A stretch of DNA of 64,000 nt. It comes from Tilletia caries (Eukaryota > Basidiomycota > Exobasidiomycetes > Tilletiales > Tilletiaceae). Positions within the stretch are counted from its first letter, which is position 1, and every line of letters begins with the position of its first letter. Below are positions 1 through 16,407 of the stretch, one piece after another. The position numbers and the translations under genes are program-made. Under the pieces are notes generated by a model. That model searched no databases. It had not been told where the DNA came from and worked only from the letters and a program-made list of their open reading frames with translations. The stretch covers positions 186,001-250,000 of the forward strand of contig JALUTQ010000020.1 of assembly GCA_032718865.1 (NCBI GenBank). Reading direction: 5' to 3'.

Positions 1-68
1 AAAGTCCAGGAGAAAGGTGTCTAAGATGGAAGCTCATGCCTCTTTTTTTTCTCCTCCTCTGCCCACAG

Positions 69-407
69 TGTCCAGGCCCGGTCCTTGTCTCTTTGGGCGC
101 CAACGTCGTCTCGCCAGCTCCGTCCTTGTCGTGGTCGGGTTACTTCACTTCTGGCGCAAGCGCTCAGCCGGGCACGGCAGACTCCTTCCTAGCCACCGGC
201 CTCTTCACCGTTGCCATGGCGGTGGGTGGACTTATTATCAAAGAAAGAGAATTATCCATCGCTCATACCTGTTTGCGTCAAGCGATTGGCCTCCATCGTT
301 ATCCGGACCAAACGACCATTAGGTACCGAGATGACCCTCGACCTCCCTGCCCTTTATTCTCGTGCCGTCAATGCAGACGAGGCTTGAAATCGAAAAGAAT
401 TGTCTAA
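69..407 (+). CDS. Possible terminal exon of a gene cut by the left edge
   Basis: A pyrimidine-rich tract ending in CCCACAG (62-68) looks like a 3' splice site and is followed by an open frame to a TAA at 405-407. The first ~60 residues include a hydrophobic run (DSFLATGLFTVAMAVGGLII) that could be a membrane segment. The rest has the Arg/Cys/Pro-rich look of non-coding sequence. No family is recognised and no upstream exon is visible, so this may be the end of a small membrane protein or just a 3' untranslated region. Reported only because nothing else explains the first 500 bases. Confidence 0.2.
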   Translation, partial: CPGPVLVSLGANVVSPAPSLSWSGYFTSGASAQPGTADSFLATGLFTVAMAVGGLIIKERELSIAHTCLRQAIGLHRYPDQTTIRYRDDPRPPCPLFSCRQCRRGLKSKRIV

Positions 408-547
408 TTGAGTGAGTCTTGAAAGAATGTTGCGTCTTGAGAAAGACCTGTAAAAGAGGAAGAACCAGCTCGCTAAACCTTGGTATGGCCATGCCATAAC
501 GACCCGGAGCACTGGAAGCGGCAGCAGGGCCCGTCCAAGGATCGATT

Positions 548-2032
548 TCAAATGGCCTGAGCCAACCCAACCCGCCGCCCAGCCCAATCCAAGACCGTAT
601 AAACCGACTTCAGCGCCGCCTGCCCCAGCACAAATCCAGCGCCGTCCATCGCATACAACGCCCCCACACACTCCGCCGAGCCCTCCGACACCTTCCCCAT
701 ATTGAGATCCAGCGCCGAAATATCCAACCGAGTCCCGTCGGAGAGGAGCAGCTCGGCCTCGAGCTTGTGGTCGCAGGGAAACGACCAGAAGGAGTCCAGC
801 TCGCCGCCGATCTGTTTCCGCGAGCCGGGCACGCCTGACCAGAATTTGTCCACTTCCGCGCTGGGGGCGTGGATGAGGGTCGTGCCGGTGTCGATGACGG
901 CATCGATACCCTTGTCACCGCTGCCGTTGTCGTCGCCTGCACCTCCAATCTGATGGTGCTGCCCGTCAGTCGCACCCTTCACACCCAGCCCCCGGACCCG
1001 AATGGCCCAGAAGTCCGACTGAGTCAGGGGGAAGAACGAAATCTTCTTCTCATCACCCCTGATGAGATCGTAATTCACTTGTGCTCCGAATCGAATTTCG
1101 GACCGGCGCGCCGTGCCAGACGAGGGTCGACCGAGGAAGATGGAGATGAACGAGGTGTCCAGCTTGGTTCCGCCGTTGAACAGGGCAGAAAGGAACGTCG
1201 GTGCCCCATTCGTTGTATGAGCCACAGGTGCAAGTCCCAACAACCCATCACAAACACTATCCGCAAAGTCCGGCGACACATCCTCCGCCACTCCAAATCG
1301 CTGCTGACCGAGCTGGAGAGCCCCCGCGCCAAAGGTGAACGAGTCCTCAAAGACGTCCCCCTTCACTTTGCCACGAGTGTAGTCGATGCTGAACGTCGTA
1401 CCCAAGGCCTTGCATGTCGAACTGGACGAGTTCGGATCGAAGATCTTCCTGTCCGCGCCATTGTCCGGTCCTCGACAGCCTGCCTTCTTGCATCGGGGAC
1501 CGACGACCCAGGCGACCGTGCTACCCGTGTCGACAAGCATTTTGAAACCGTCCGGTTTGGTACCAATCTTGACGTGCATGTGGTAGTTGAGAGATTCGTC
1601 GTCGTGGAAGGCCCCGTGAAGTCGGGACGTGACACCAGATCCCTGGTTGGTGCCCGTGTTGTCCCTGGCATTGGCATGGACGTGCGCCTTCTTCATCTTC
1701 TTCTTCATCCTTTTCTTCCTCTCCTCGAGCTGCGGAGAAGTCGAGCCTCCCGCCTGATCAGCGCCTCTCGTTCCTGGCTGGGACACCGTCGATTCTTCTC
1801 GCCGAGCAGCCATCGCGGCCGTCGAGTACCGGTTGCGAACATGCTCAACCGAAGCGCGGATACGATCCCAGTCCGCCACCCCGGTCTTCGCAGACGGCTG
1901 ACTCCGGACCCTGGCCAGGTCGTGGGCGTTTGTGGAGCGAGCGTACAGAACATCAGCAGATGCAGGGCGTAGCAGCAGCCCGAGGACGAGGAGGGAAAAG
2001 GAAAACGCCCGCGGCAGTCCCCGAGCGAGCAT
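548..2032 (-). CDS. Secreted pepsin-like aspartic protease (family A1)
   Basis: Single-exon gene for 494 residues. I chose the ATG at 2032 because it begins an obvious signal peptide (residues 1-26: a short basic start, then the hydrophobic run SFSLLVLGLLL and ASA). An open frame extends 89 codons further upstream but has no such signal. A long propeptide (to ~140) carries a very basic stretch (ERKKRMKKKMKK, 104-115), a plausible processing site. The two active-site motifs of pepsin-like bilobal proteases are intact: DTGST at ~168 and DTGTT at ~381. The flap-like segment SIDYTRG lies at ~215-221, and four or more cysteines could pair. The C-terminus ends in the usual VLDWAGRRVGLA strand with no GPI or membrane tail, so a soluble secreted or vacuolar enzyme is inferred. 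The family is certain; substrate and role are not. Confidence 0.88.
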   Translation of the reverse strand: MLARGLPRAFSFSLLVLGLLLRPASADVLYARSTNAHDLARVRSQPSAKTGVADWDRIRASVEHVRNRYSTAAMAARREESTVSQPGTRGADQAGGSTSPQLEERKKRMKKKMKKAHVHANARDNTGTNQGSGVTSRLHGAFHDDESLNYHMHVKIGTKPDGFKMLVDTGSTVAWVVGPRCKKAGCRGPDNGADRKIFDPNSSSSTCKALGTTFSIDYTRGKVKGDVFEDSFTFGAGALQLGQQRFGVAEDVSPDFADSVCDGLLGLAPVAHTTNGAPTFLSALFNGGTKLDTSFISIFLGRPSSGTARRSEIRFGAQVNYDLIRGDEKKISFFPLTQSDFWAIRVRGLGVKGATDGQHHQIGGAGDDNGSGDKGIDAVIDTGTTLIHAPSAEVDKFWSGVPGSRKQIGGELDSFWSFPCDHKLEAELLLSDGTRLDISALDLNMGKVSEGSAECVGALYAMDGAGFVLGQAALKSVYTVLDWAGRRVGLAQAI

Positions 2033-3870
2033 GGTGGAAACTCTTGCCTGTGAGTGGGAATCTGGTGGGTGAACTTGTGGAAGAAGAGAGAAGGGGGAGG
2101 GGGAAAGGATTGTCAAGGGGGGAATAGGGAATGGGCAGTGCGACGTTACAAAAAGGTTTTCAGCGTTCCCCCTTTCGAGCATCACCGATGCCACAATGAC
2201 ATCCGGATGTACATATCCAGGGCGCGGCTTCACGATGAGGTGATTCGCAATCAGCCCGACCACGCCGTCTCCCTCACTTGAGTTCATTTGATATCCCATG
2301 GCTGTGCCGGGTGCCGGGGCCTCATCTTACCGCTCATCCAGCTCCCGTTCTCCAAGGCTCCGAGCCATCCTCAATGCCAATCATACGTCCTTAGCGCGCT
2401 CGAGCCTCCTCGCGACCGATCCGGGTGAGGGGTTCCCAAAAGCACCCATCGTCGGAATGAAATGGGAGCGCCGACTTGGTGGTGAGGAGCAATCGATATA
2501 GGGATCATTGTAGGGGATGGGAAAAGGTTGAGGCTTTGGGGGGAAAAATGAGGACAAATCACGGAAGAGAAGGTCAAAATGAAGGGGGGAGGGGGGGGGC
2601 AGACTCTGTTGCGAAGCCCGGGGGCCTCGATCATCTACACCTCGCGTCGAGTGCAACTTGCAAGCGACAAGCGCGAAGCCTGGTCGATCTCCGTCCCCTT
2701 GAACCGCAGCCTTTTCAAGTGGCAGTCCGGCGGACTTGCGTAAAGGGACGATCCCTACCGGAAGGGCCTGTTTGAGACAGCGGTCTGTTGTTCCGCGCGC
2801 CACCAGACGTGGACCTTAACTGGTCACCACCCTGAAAGGGAACAGGCGGGAACGAAAAGCTGGTGTATGTGAGGAAAGCGAAAAGGGAGTACCGGCCGCG
2901 TAACGAGAAGAGGTAGGATTGAAGGCGTAGTGCCCGGCCGCGCCCGGGGACGGGGACGACGGGAGGGACGCGACCAGGAGGAGAAAAAGGTAGACGTTGT
3001 TGGGATTTGCAGACTATGGATTTGAGGAGGGGGACAACAATTCAGAGCTTGGGGGTGGGGGAAGAAGAGGAAGAGCGCCTCGTTGGAAAGGGCGGAGCGA
3101 CCTTGAGCGCCAGAAGAAGTGAAGTTTTTTTTCCGAGAAGGTGCCGGCCGACCCCTCAGAAGGGACGCCGAAAGCTGGCGACCGTGTGTTTCAGGAAGGC
3201 CTCGGAAGGAACGCAGATGCGCAGACCCCTGGTGATTGGCCGCGCTGCGTGTCCGTCGCAGGAAGCTGGGCATACCGTCGCAGGCGAAGTTTCGTTGGGT
3301 GCGCAGACCGGTTTCCATCGGGACCGTCCGCCGCGCAGATTTGTGTAGTCACCGGGGGTAGAGTATAAGCTTGTGGTTGTGGACGCGGAGACAGGAGATC
3401 GAGAGGAGAGTGAAAAAAAGAGGAAGAACCGGGACCGAGACGAGAGAGATGTTTGTGGAAACGATGAGATGTAGCGAGAATTGGGACTCAGGGAGAGAGA
3501 GAAAGGGAGTGCTTGTTGATGTTTGCTGTCTGTTTGAGGAGGAAAATACACCGATGGCACCTCTCTCCCCTGCAAACAGGGGTTAGGGGAGAAAGGGGCG
3601 GCTTGTCGTGATTCATCGTAGAGCGTTCGTGCTTCGTGTTTGAAGAGGAGAAAAAATCGTCTGGGACGTCAAAGGGGGACGTGCGACGCGTCCAAGGTGT
3701 TTCGTTGCAGACGTTGAAGTTGAATGTGACGCGTCAAGGTGAATTGATGGAAGGGTGCCCGGCAACCCCATGACCGCGCTGTCGAAGGGAAGGTGGCAGG
3801 AAGAGCAGGCTTGAACGGAAAAGGGGGGGGTATCTTGTGGGGGGAGACGCGACGCGTGGCGCTCGCGCAA
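2033..3870. other. Intergenic region: upstream of aspartic protease, downstream of kinase
   Basis: No convincing gene in ~1.8 kb. On the minus strand the sequence is strongly pyrimidine-rich in several blocks (for example 3371-3600), typical of fungal promoters and 5' leaders. Near the kinase stop there are three ACGCGT hexamers (3686, 3729 and 3852), two of them inside GACGCGTC. Open frames here are low-complexity Ser/Pro/Arg translations of those tracts and were not accepted. Confidence 0.5.
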
Positions 3871-6612
<2,742 letters not shown>

Positions 6613-7679
6613 GTTAAGTGCGCCAGGTGATGCTGCTGCTTGTGTGTAGGTGGCGAAGTGGTGCTTGCGATGAGTGCCTTGCTTGTGTGTGTTGATGTGG
6701 TTGGAAGGGGAAGCGGGGGCGGGGCTGTGCTGGGTTGCTGGTTCCGCTTCCCAAAGCTCCGACTCTATAACAACTTCTTTCCCTCTCGCTGCGGAACGGG
6801 TCAAAGCAGTGAGTGAGCCTCAGAGAGATGAGCTGGAGCGGGACACTGTGAGCACGGAAGGTCAGCAAGTACTCTCGTTGTCGTTGGTGAGAGGTGAAGT
6901 GAGGTGGAAGGTGTACGTAGTTGGCTCTCTTCCACCCGTCACAACGCTCGAGCTCTCCGATGTGGCCCGTACACAGCGCGATCAAAGACAAACTCGATGG
7001 CTCTCTGTTCCTCCACGATCCTGGCTTGACCCCTATCACTACAGTCTACACCCACGACCCACGTTGCCTCAGCGCCCATCCATGGCCGGGAGCACCGTCA
7101 ACCGCGGCATCGCATGAACACCAGCCAGTCCATCATAGAGACAGCCTCACCCGTTCAACGTTCAACTCGCCTCCATTAGCGCCAAGTACCGAAAGTAGCG
7201 CGCGCCTGCATCGTCTGGCTGGTAAAGTGGTCTCTCTTAGTCCCCTTTCCTTCAATTATTCATTCGTCGACCGTCGACGAGACCGACGTTGCTAACCCCC
7301 GTCTTCGCCGACGACCGACGAGGCAATGACGGAAACTTGCATCCACAGCGAGCTGTGGAAATGAGGCGTGGATCTCTCTCTGTTCGGTTGATGGACGACG
7401 ACCTGGTCGATTCGCACAAAGCCAAGAGCAAGAAGAGGTTCTCCAAGGCCACACTCCAAGGCGGAAATGGAGGGTAAAAGGAGCAAGGGCCCCTAAGATT
7501 AGGAAGAAGCACGGCTAGCAGTGAGACCTCGATGGCGGAATAAGGCTTCCGAATCTCCCGAAGGATGCCAGGCAGTCTGCGGTCTGCACTGCGCCAAACC
7601 ACCATCACCTCTCCAGGCAGTCAGTCGGCGCTGGTTTCAGCGAGGAGTTGAAGGGCAAGTTCGATTGGCTGTTTTTTCG
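6613..7679. promoter_or_regulatory. Kinase promoter and RPC2 3' flank
   Basis: About 1.07 kb between the RPC2 stop and the kinase ATG, both on the minus strand. Nothing gene-like or tRNA-like was recognised. It presumably holds the kinase promoter and 5' leader and, at its right end, the RPC2 terminator. The minus-strand text before the kinase ATG is rich in CT and CA runs. Confidence 0.4.
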
Positions 7680-11827
<4,148 letters not shown>

Positions 11828-12143
11828 CGCGCGCGGAGGTTGGCGTCGGGAACTGCGGCGCTACTTGTGGGATGTATTCCAGCTGTGAGCGCTGCGCGGG
11901 CCAAGTGCTGAGTGCACTTCTTAACGTCAGAGTGTTGGATGAAGTCGTCCGATCATCGAGGCAGCCGTGCTTCCAGACTCGCTTCAGCTTGAACTTTTTT
12001 GGGGAGTGCGAATCACGTGCGCTCATGTCGGCGGCAACACGTCCCGGTGATCCGGCATGAGCATTTCGTGGGTAAAAGTACAAGATGCGGGCAACGAAAA
12101 TAACAAGTGCAAGGGGTCAGGAGAATGGGTGCTGGAAGCCTCG
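11828..12143. promoter_or_regulatory. RPC2 promoter and 3' flank of Mis14-like gene
   Basis: A 316-bp gap between two minus-strand genes. It must contain the RPC2 promoter and the upstream gene's terminator. No individual element is recognised with confidence. Confidence 0.4.
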
Positions 12144-13119
12144 TCACGCCTGGAAGAGCTGGCGGACTCGTGCGGCAGCCTCGATATATTCGGCAGCATT
12201 CTCGCTCCTGCCCAGCATGGACTGTGGGAATGTCGAGAGCACAGTCAGGAACGATCCACCAGCGAGCGAGCTCAGAATGGTTTGCGACTTACCGTTGGTA
12301 GATCATTGAGTTCTTGCATTGATGTCTTCAATGCGGCAGCCATCTCTTCTGTCCGTTCGTGTGCTGCTGAGTGGTTTAGAAAATAAATGTCAAGGTCGCC
12401 CAGTATCTTCTCAGTACGCGGTCTGATGACGCGACTCACCATGTCGATCTCCATCTGAACCTGCATTTGCACGTGCTTGGATCTTCCGCGCTTCGATAGC
12501 TGCCTCTTCAGCCGCGATCTCGTCCAGAAGATCTTGCTTTCGCTGCAGCGCCATTACACGAGCTGATGGGACCGCCTTACGATACTCGATTGCCTTGTGC
12601 GTAAGATCTCCGATTAGGTGAATGAGGTCTTGTAGTCGCATTTCCAGTCTTTGGTCGTAGTCCTCCATTTCTGCAATGGAGAGGTGGGAGATCAGTACCT
12701 ATAACAGCGCAACTTCGCGCCGCGCAGTCTGCTCACCTCTCGGCTGGCGCGCAAACTCCGCGAAGGAAAGTCCATTTACGAGCATGTTCGGCTCGACCTG
12801 TATCTGTCCATTGAGTAGCCACTTGAGTGACAGAACAAAAGTAACTTCAGTGCTTAGACCTCCGAATTTCCAGGCATGCAGAGGATGAGGCTCTCACCTG
12901 ATCGATAGCACGCTGCAACAGTGGCAAGTGGTTGCTCGCAATGCCCTTCTCCTTCGAATATTGCTCCAGCAATGAGCGTGCATGTGCCCGGATTCCCTGG
13001 ACAAAGAAGTCGAGATCTTCCGGTGTGTCGATGTCGATCTTCGGTAGCTCGTCGGGCATCGTAGCAAGCTGCGGCTGTATGCGCTTCGAGGTGACGGTGG
13101 TCGCTCTCCTCCCAAACAA
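12144..13119 (-). CDS. Probable kinetochore MIND-complex subunit Mis14/Nsl1
   Basis: Five exons: 13119-12898, 12821-12737, 12670-12440, 12363-12293 and 12221-12144, for 228 residues. The protein is mostly predicted coiled coil. Segment YDQRLEMRLQDLIHLIGDL followed by THKAIEYRKAVPSA resembles the Mis14/Nsl1 family signature, a helix ending in R-x-x-x-P. It is followed by a charged coiled coil (LDEIAAEEAAIEARKIQARA) and a C-terminal helix ALKTSMQELNDLPT. Mis14/Nsl1 is one of four subunits of the Mis12/MIND complex that links inner centromere to the Ndc80 complex. Identification is by pattern and length only. The start could instead be the second Met (13059), since the first 20 residues are basic and unremarkable. 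It shares a short divergent promoter with the dynein gene. Confidence 0.6.
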
Positions 13120-13314
13120 TAGTGTTGGCTTCTGGCCAGTCGCGTCTGTTGGGGCGCGTTGGATTCGCGGCGCGTCAAAGGTTCCTCACGTGACTGAGTC
13201 CAACACCGACCACGCTTGCCCCCCGACGCTCAGCTGGAAGACCATCACGGAACGGCGCGCGCACGTCCGGTGGATCTTGCCCGCACAGTCGCTCACGGTC
13301 ATCGCCAGCACACT
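13120..13314. promoter_or_regulatory. Bidirectional promoter, Mis14-like / dynein intermediate chain
   Basis: Only 195 bp separates the two start codons in opposite directions, so both promoters and 5' leaders must overlap. It contains several CGCGT cores (around 13140, 13155 and 13169, in contexts GTCGCGTC, GGCGCGTT and GGCGCGTC), similar to but not exactly MCB boxes. Confidence 0.5.
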
Positions 13315-16133
13315 ATGTCGACCTCAGAAGCATCGAAGTCGCAGCGTCGTGCTGAGATCTCGGCCAAGCGGGCCAAACTCGAGGAGCTCCGGAAGGTCAG
13401 GGCGGAGCGAGGTTCAGGGATCGCCTCCAGCTCGCGAACCACCGAAAACCACATCGGCGGGCGACTTTCAGACAGTCGAGGAGGTTCATCAGATGTGAGT
13501 GGAAGTGTCCTGGAGCGAATGCCTTGGTGCGTGTGCTGATGGACGCTGTGCTCTTCTTTGAACCAGATCCAACCATTCTTTTCTTCCATCGCGTCGAAGA
13601 AGGGCGAGATCGACAGCATCATCAGCTCAAGCATTACCCGCGGCATTGACACGCCAGGTGGAGCGTCTACAGGCTCAGGACGGCGGTCGAGCTACTTGGG
13701 TGGTCAGCATGACTTTCAGGTCAGTCCAAGGAAATCGGGAACGGGGGCTGGGAGCGAGCATGGAGGAAGTGAAGGCGCGAGCCTTGGTACAACCATGATC
13801 AATCGAGCCGATGGAGAGATTGTCGATCAGCTGTGAGTGCCGTTCTTATTGGGTGTAGGGAGATTCATATCTGAACACGATTCGCGCCCACAGACAATTG
13901 AGGGATCTGCCAGACATGATCGATGTCCATCAACCCCTGTTCGAATATCCTCAGACAGTGAGTCGAGCGGAACGATGCGACATAGAAGCGGAGGAGTTAT
14001 TCTGACAGTTCACTTTTCAGGAGCGCGTCTTCTACACAAAAGAGGTGCAGACGACCTCCCTCCACGACGACGACGATGACGACCTGCCCCTGGCCGAATC
14101 TTTCAGAGCGAATGGCGTAACGGCGCAACAGCCGGTGATAGACGAGGAAGCGATCCGAGCCAAGATCCTGGCAGAGCAGGCTGCTGAATTGGAGGCAAGG
14201 AGAGAGGAAGAGAGACTGGAAAAGGAAATTGAAGAGGAATTGCGGCGTGAGTGTGTCCCATGACATTTCTCGTGTTCGATGAATTTCTCACACTTCTTCT
14301 CGATCTACCCACAGAGCTCACGGCCGAAGAATTACGCGGCATTTACGGGGCCACAGAGTTCACCGACTTCGTGGAGCACTCGTCTAAGATTGTCGAACGG
14401 GCGCTGGCCGACTCTTACGACTTCCTCAAGGACTACACAGTTGCGGGACTTGGTGCGGAAGGCGACGACCTGCAACATCGACAGTTGAAGCTGGTTCGGA
14501 CATTCTGGGATGACAAGATCCTGCGGAACCGGAGTGTCACAGACTTGGACTGGTCTACAAAGGTGAGTGCATCACTTGCTTGATACACGCTGGCGTACAG
14601 TTGAGCCATCTCTGATCTCGATGCCTTGCGTCTTTCAGCATCCTGAACTCTCGGTTGCGAGCTATAATCGGAATGAGATGTCGAGCAGTGATCCCGGTGG
14701 CATCGTAGCAGTGTGGAATCTGCACTCGTTGGACCGACCCGAATTCGTTTTCCACGCCCAGGTGAGAGTTGGCATTAGCTTTGGGCCTGTTTAAGTGTAG
14801 CGAAGCTGACGGATTTGCCGTTGTCATTCAGACCGACGTTCTGTCGGTATGCTTCTCTCCTTTCCATCCGAACTTGGTCTGCGGCGGGACGCACAGTGGT
14901 CAGGTCCTCATTTGGGATACTCGCGCTCGAGCCCTTCCGGTGTTGAAGTCACCCCTGTCGGCGTCCGGGCACACACACCCAGTGTACAGCATGCAGATGG
15001 TTGGCACTCAGAATGCTCACAATTTGGTAACGGCTTCAACCGATGGCACAGTCTGTTTCTGGATGCTTGACATGCTCACCAGGCCTCTGGAGACTTTCAC
15101 TCTCGTCAGCGGGCAAGGACGGGACGCTCTCGAGGTCAGCGTCACCACGATGGGCTTCTCGGATCAGGACACTACTAATTTCCTGGTCGGGACGGAGGAG
15201 GGCAATGTGTACTCGGCTGTGCGATTTGATCGCGGAGGGATCAAGGCTGGCATCAACCCGACTGAGGTCTACCGAGGTCACGCGGCACCGATCACAGGAA
15301 TGCACTTCCATCCTCTCGTAGGCCCGGTCGATTTCAGCGACTTGTATCTGACGAGCAGCATGGATTGGACCACACGTCTCTGGCGAGCACGGATCGACAC
15401 CGGTGCTCCCTCGGCACCGCCTCCTGGTGCAACAAGCGGCGGAGTGACTGGGGGCAAGGGTCCGGGAGCAAACGATTCGAGTTCCTCGCGGGAGGCCCAG
15501 CAACTGCAGAAGCTCACACAACAGTCGTCGGCTTTGAATCCTGGTGGTGTGTCTGGGTCAGCGGCAGGCGGAGCGTCGACCGTGTACGAGCCCGTCTTGG
15601 CCTTCGAAGAGTCGAGTGAATACGTATACGACGTCAAGTGGCATACGCATCATCCGGCACTGTTCGGCCAAGTGGACGGGAATGGGCGGTTCGATGTGTA
15701 CAATCTCAACTACGACGTCGAGGTGAGCTATCTTGTGCTGTCCGTTGCTCGCGCATTTCCCTCGAAAGCTGACGAGTGATTGATGTTTTCTTTGTAGCGA
15801 CCGATTCTGAGCACTGTGCCAGGTGCGTCAAACGACGGACGAACCCCAGCACGGGCGCTCAACAAGCTGGCGTGGGATCGGAAAGATGGTCGGAGATGTG
15901 CACTGGGATCAGCCGACGGCCGCGTATACGTGTATGAGCTGGCCGAGTCACTCGCCGTACCGACGGAGGATGAGTTTGTCAAGTTCCAGAGCACGGTGGG
16001 CCGATTGCTCAAGGGTGGTCAGTCAGCTGGATCGATGGACGTGTTGGATGGCCGAGGAGGAGTTGGTGGGTCGCTTGGTGGGCCCGGGAATGATGGGGAT
16101 GGAGGAGGATTCGGCAGCTATGGGTCGCGGTGA
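13315..16133 (+). CDS. Cytoplasmic dynein intermediate chain
   Basis: Eight exons: 13315-13494, 13567-13832, 13894-13957, 14021-14246, 14315-14562, 14639-14761, 14832-15722 and 15798-16133. They encode 777 residues in consistent phase. The N-terminal charged helix (SQRRAEISAKRAKLEELRKV) is the p150-Glued/NudE binding helix typical of this family. It is followed by a Ser/Gly-rich linker and an acidic stretch with a second coiled coil (~150-190). The family-diagnostic region HPELSVASYNRNEMSSSDPG leads into WD repeats (GGIVAVWNLHSL, GGTHSGQVLIWD, NLVTASTDGTVCFWMLD, SSMDWTTRLWR, KLAWDRKDGRRCALGSADG). It scaffolds light chains and dynactin on the minus-end-directed motor used in nuclear migration and early-endosome transport. 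A Gly-rich tail ends the protein. Confidence 0.95.
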
Positions 16134-16407
16134 TCGACGACAACAAGCCCGCCGAACGACACCTCTGTCCATGTCTGCAATACATACCATACTTAGCACT
16201 CTTCCTCTTTGTGATCTGCGTGGGCTTCTGGTGAGATGAGGTGAGGTTCGCTTTCCTTGTCGATCTCGAGTTTCCCCCTCATCTTCTCGAGGGAGCGCCT
16301 AGAAGCCAACACCAACAGTCCCGAGCCTCCTTGAGTCCAACACCAAAACCAACCACGACAACCGGACAGGACAATTGACACAGAACGCGTTTGACCAGCT
16401 GAACAGC
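16134..16407. promoter_or_regulatory. Intergenic: dynein IC 3' flank and UBA-UBC promoter
   Basis: A 274-bp spacer between two plus-strand genes. It holds the terminator of one and the promoter of the next. No specific element recognised. Confidence 0.35.

Noticed and set aside
869..1972. 367-codon plus-strand frame antisense to the aspartic protease
   Set aside because: It lies exactly opposite a well-supported protease with intact DTG motifs; the frame is a by-product of G+C-rich codon usage.
2298..3586. Several 60-160-codon frames on both strands upstream of the aspartic protease
   Set aside because: They are translations of purine/pyrimidine-rich tracts with Ser/Pro/Arg bias, overlap one another on opposite strands, and show no domain or splice context.
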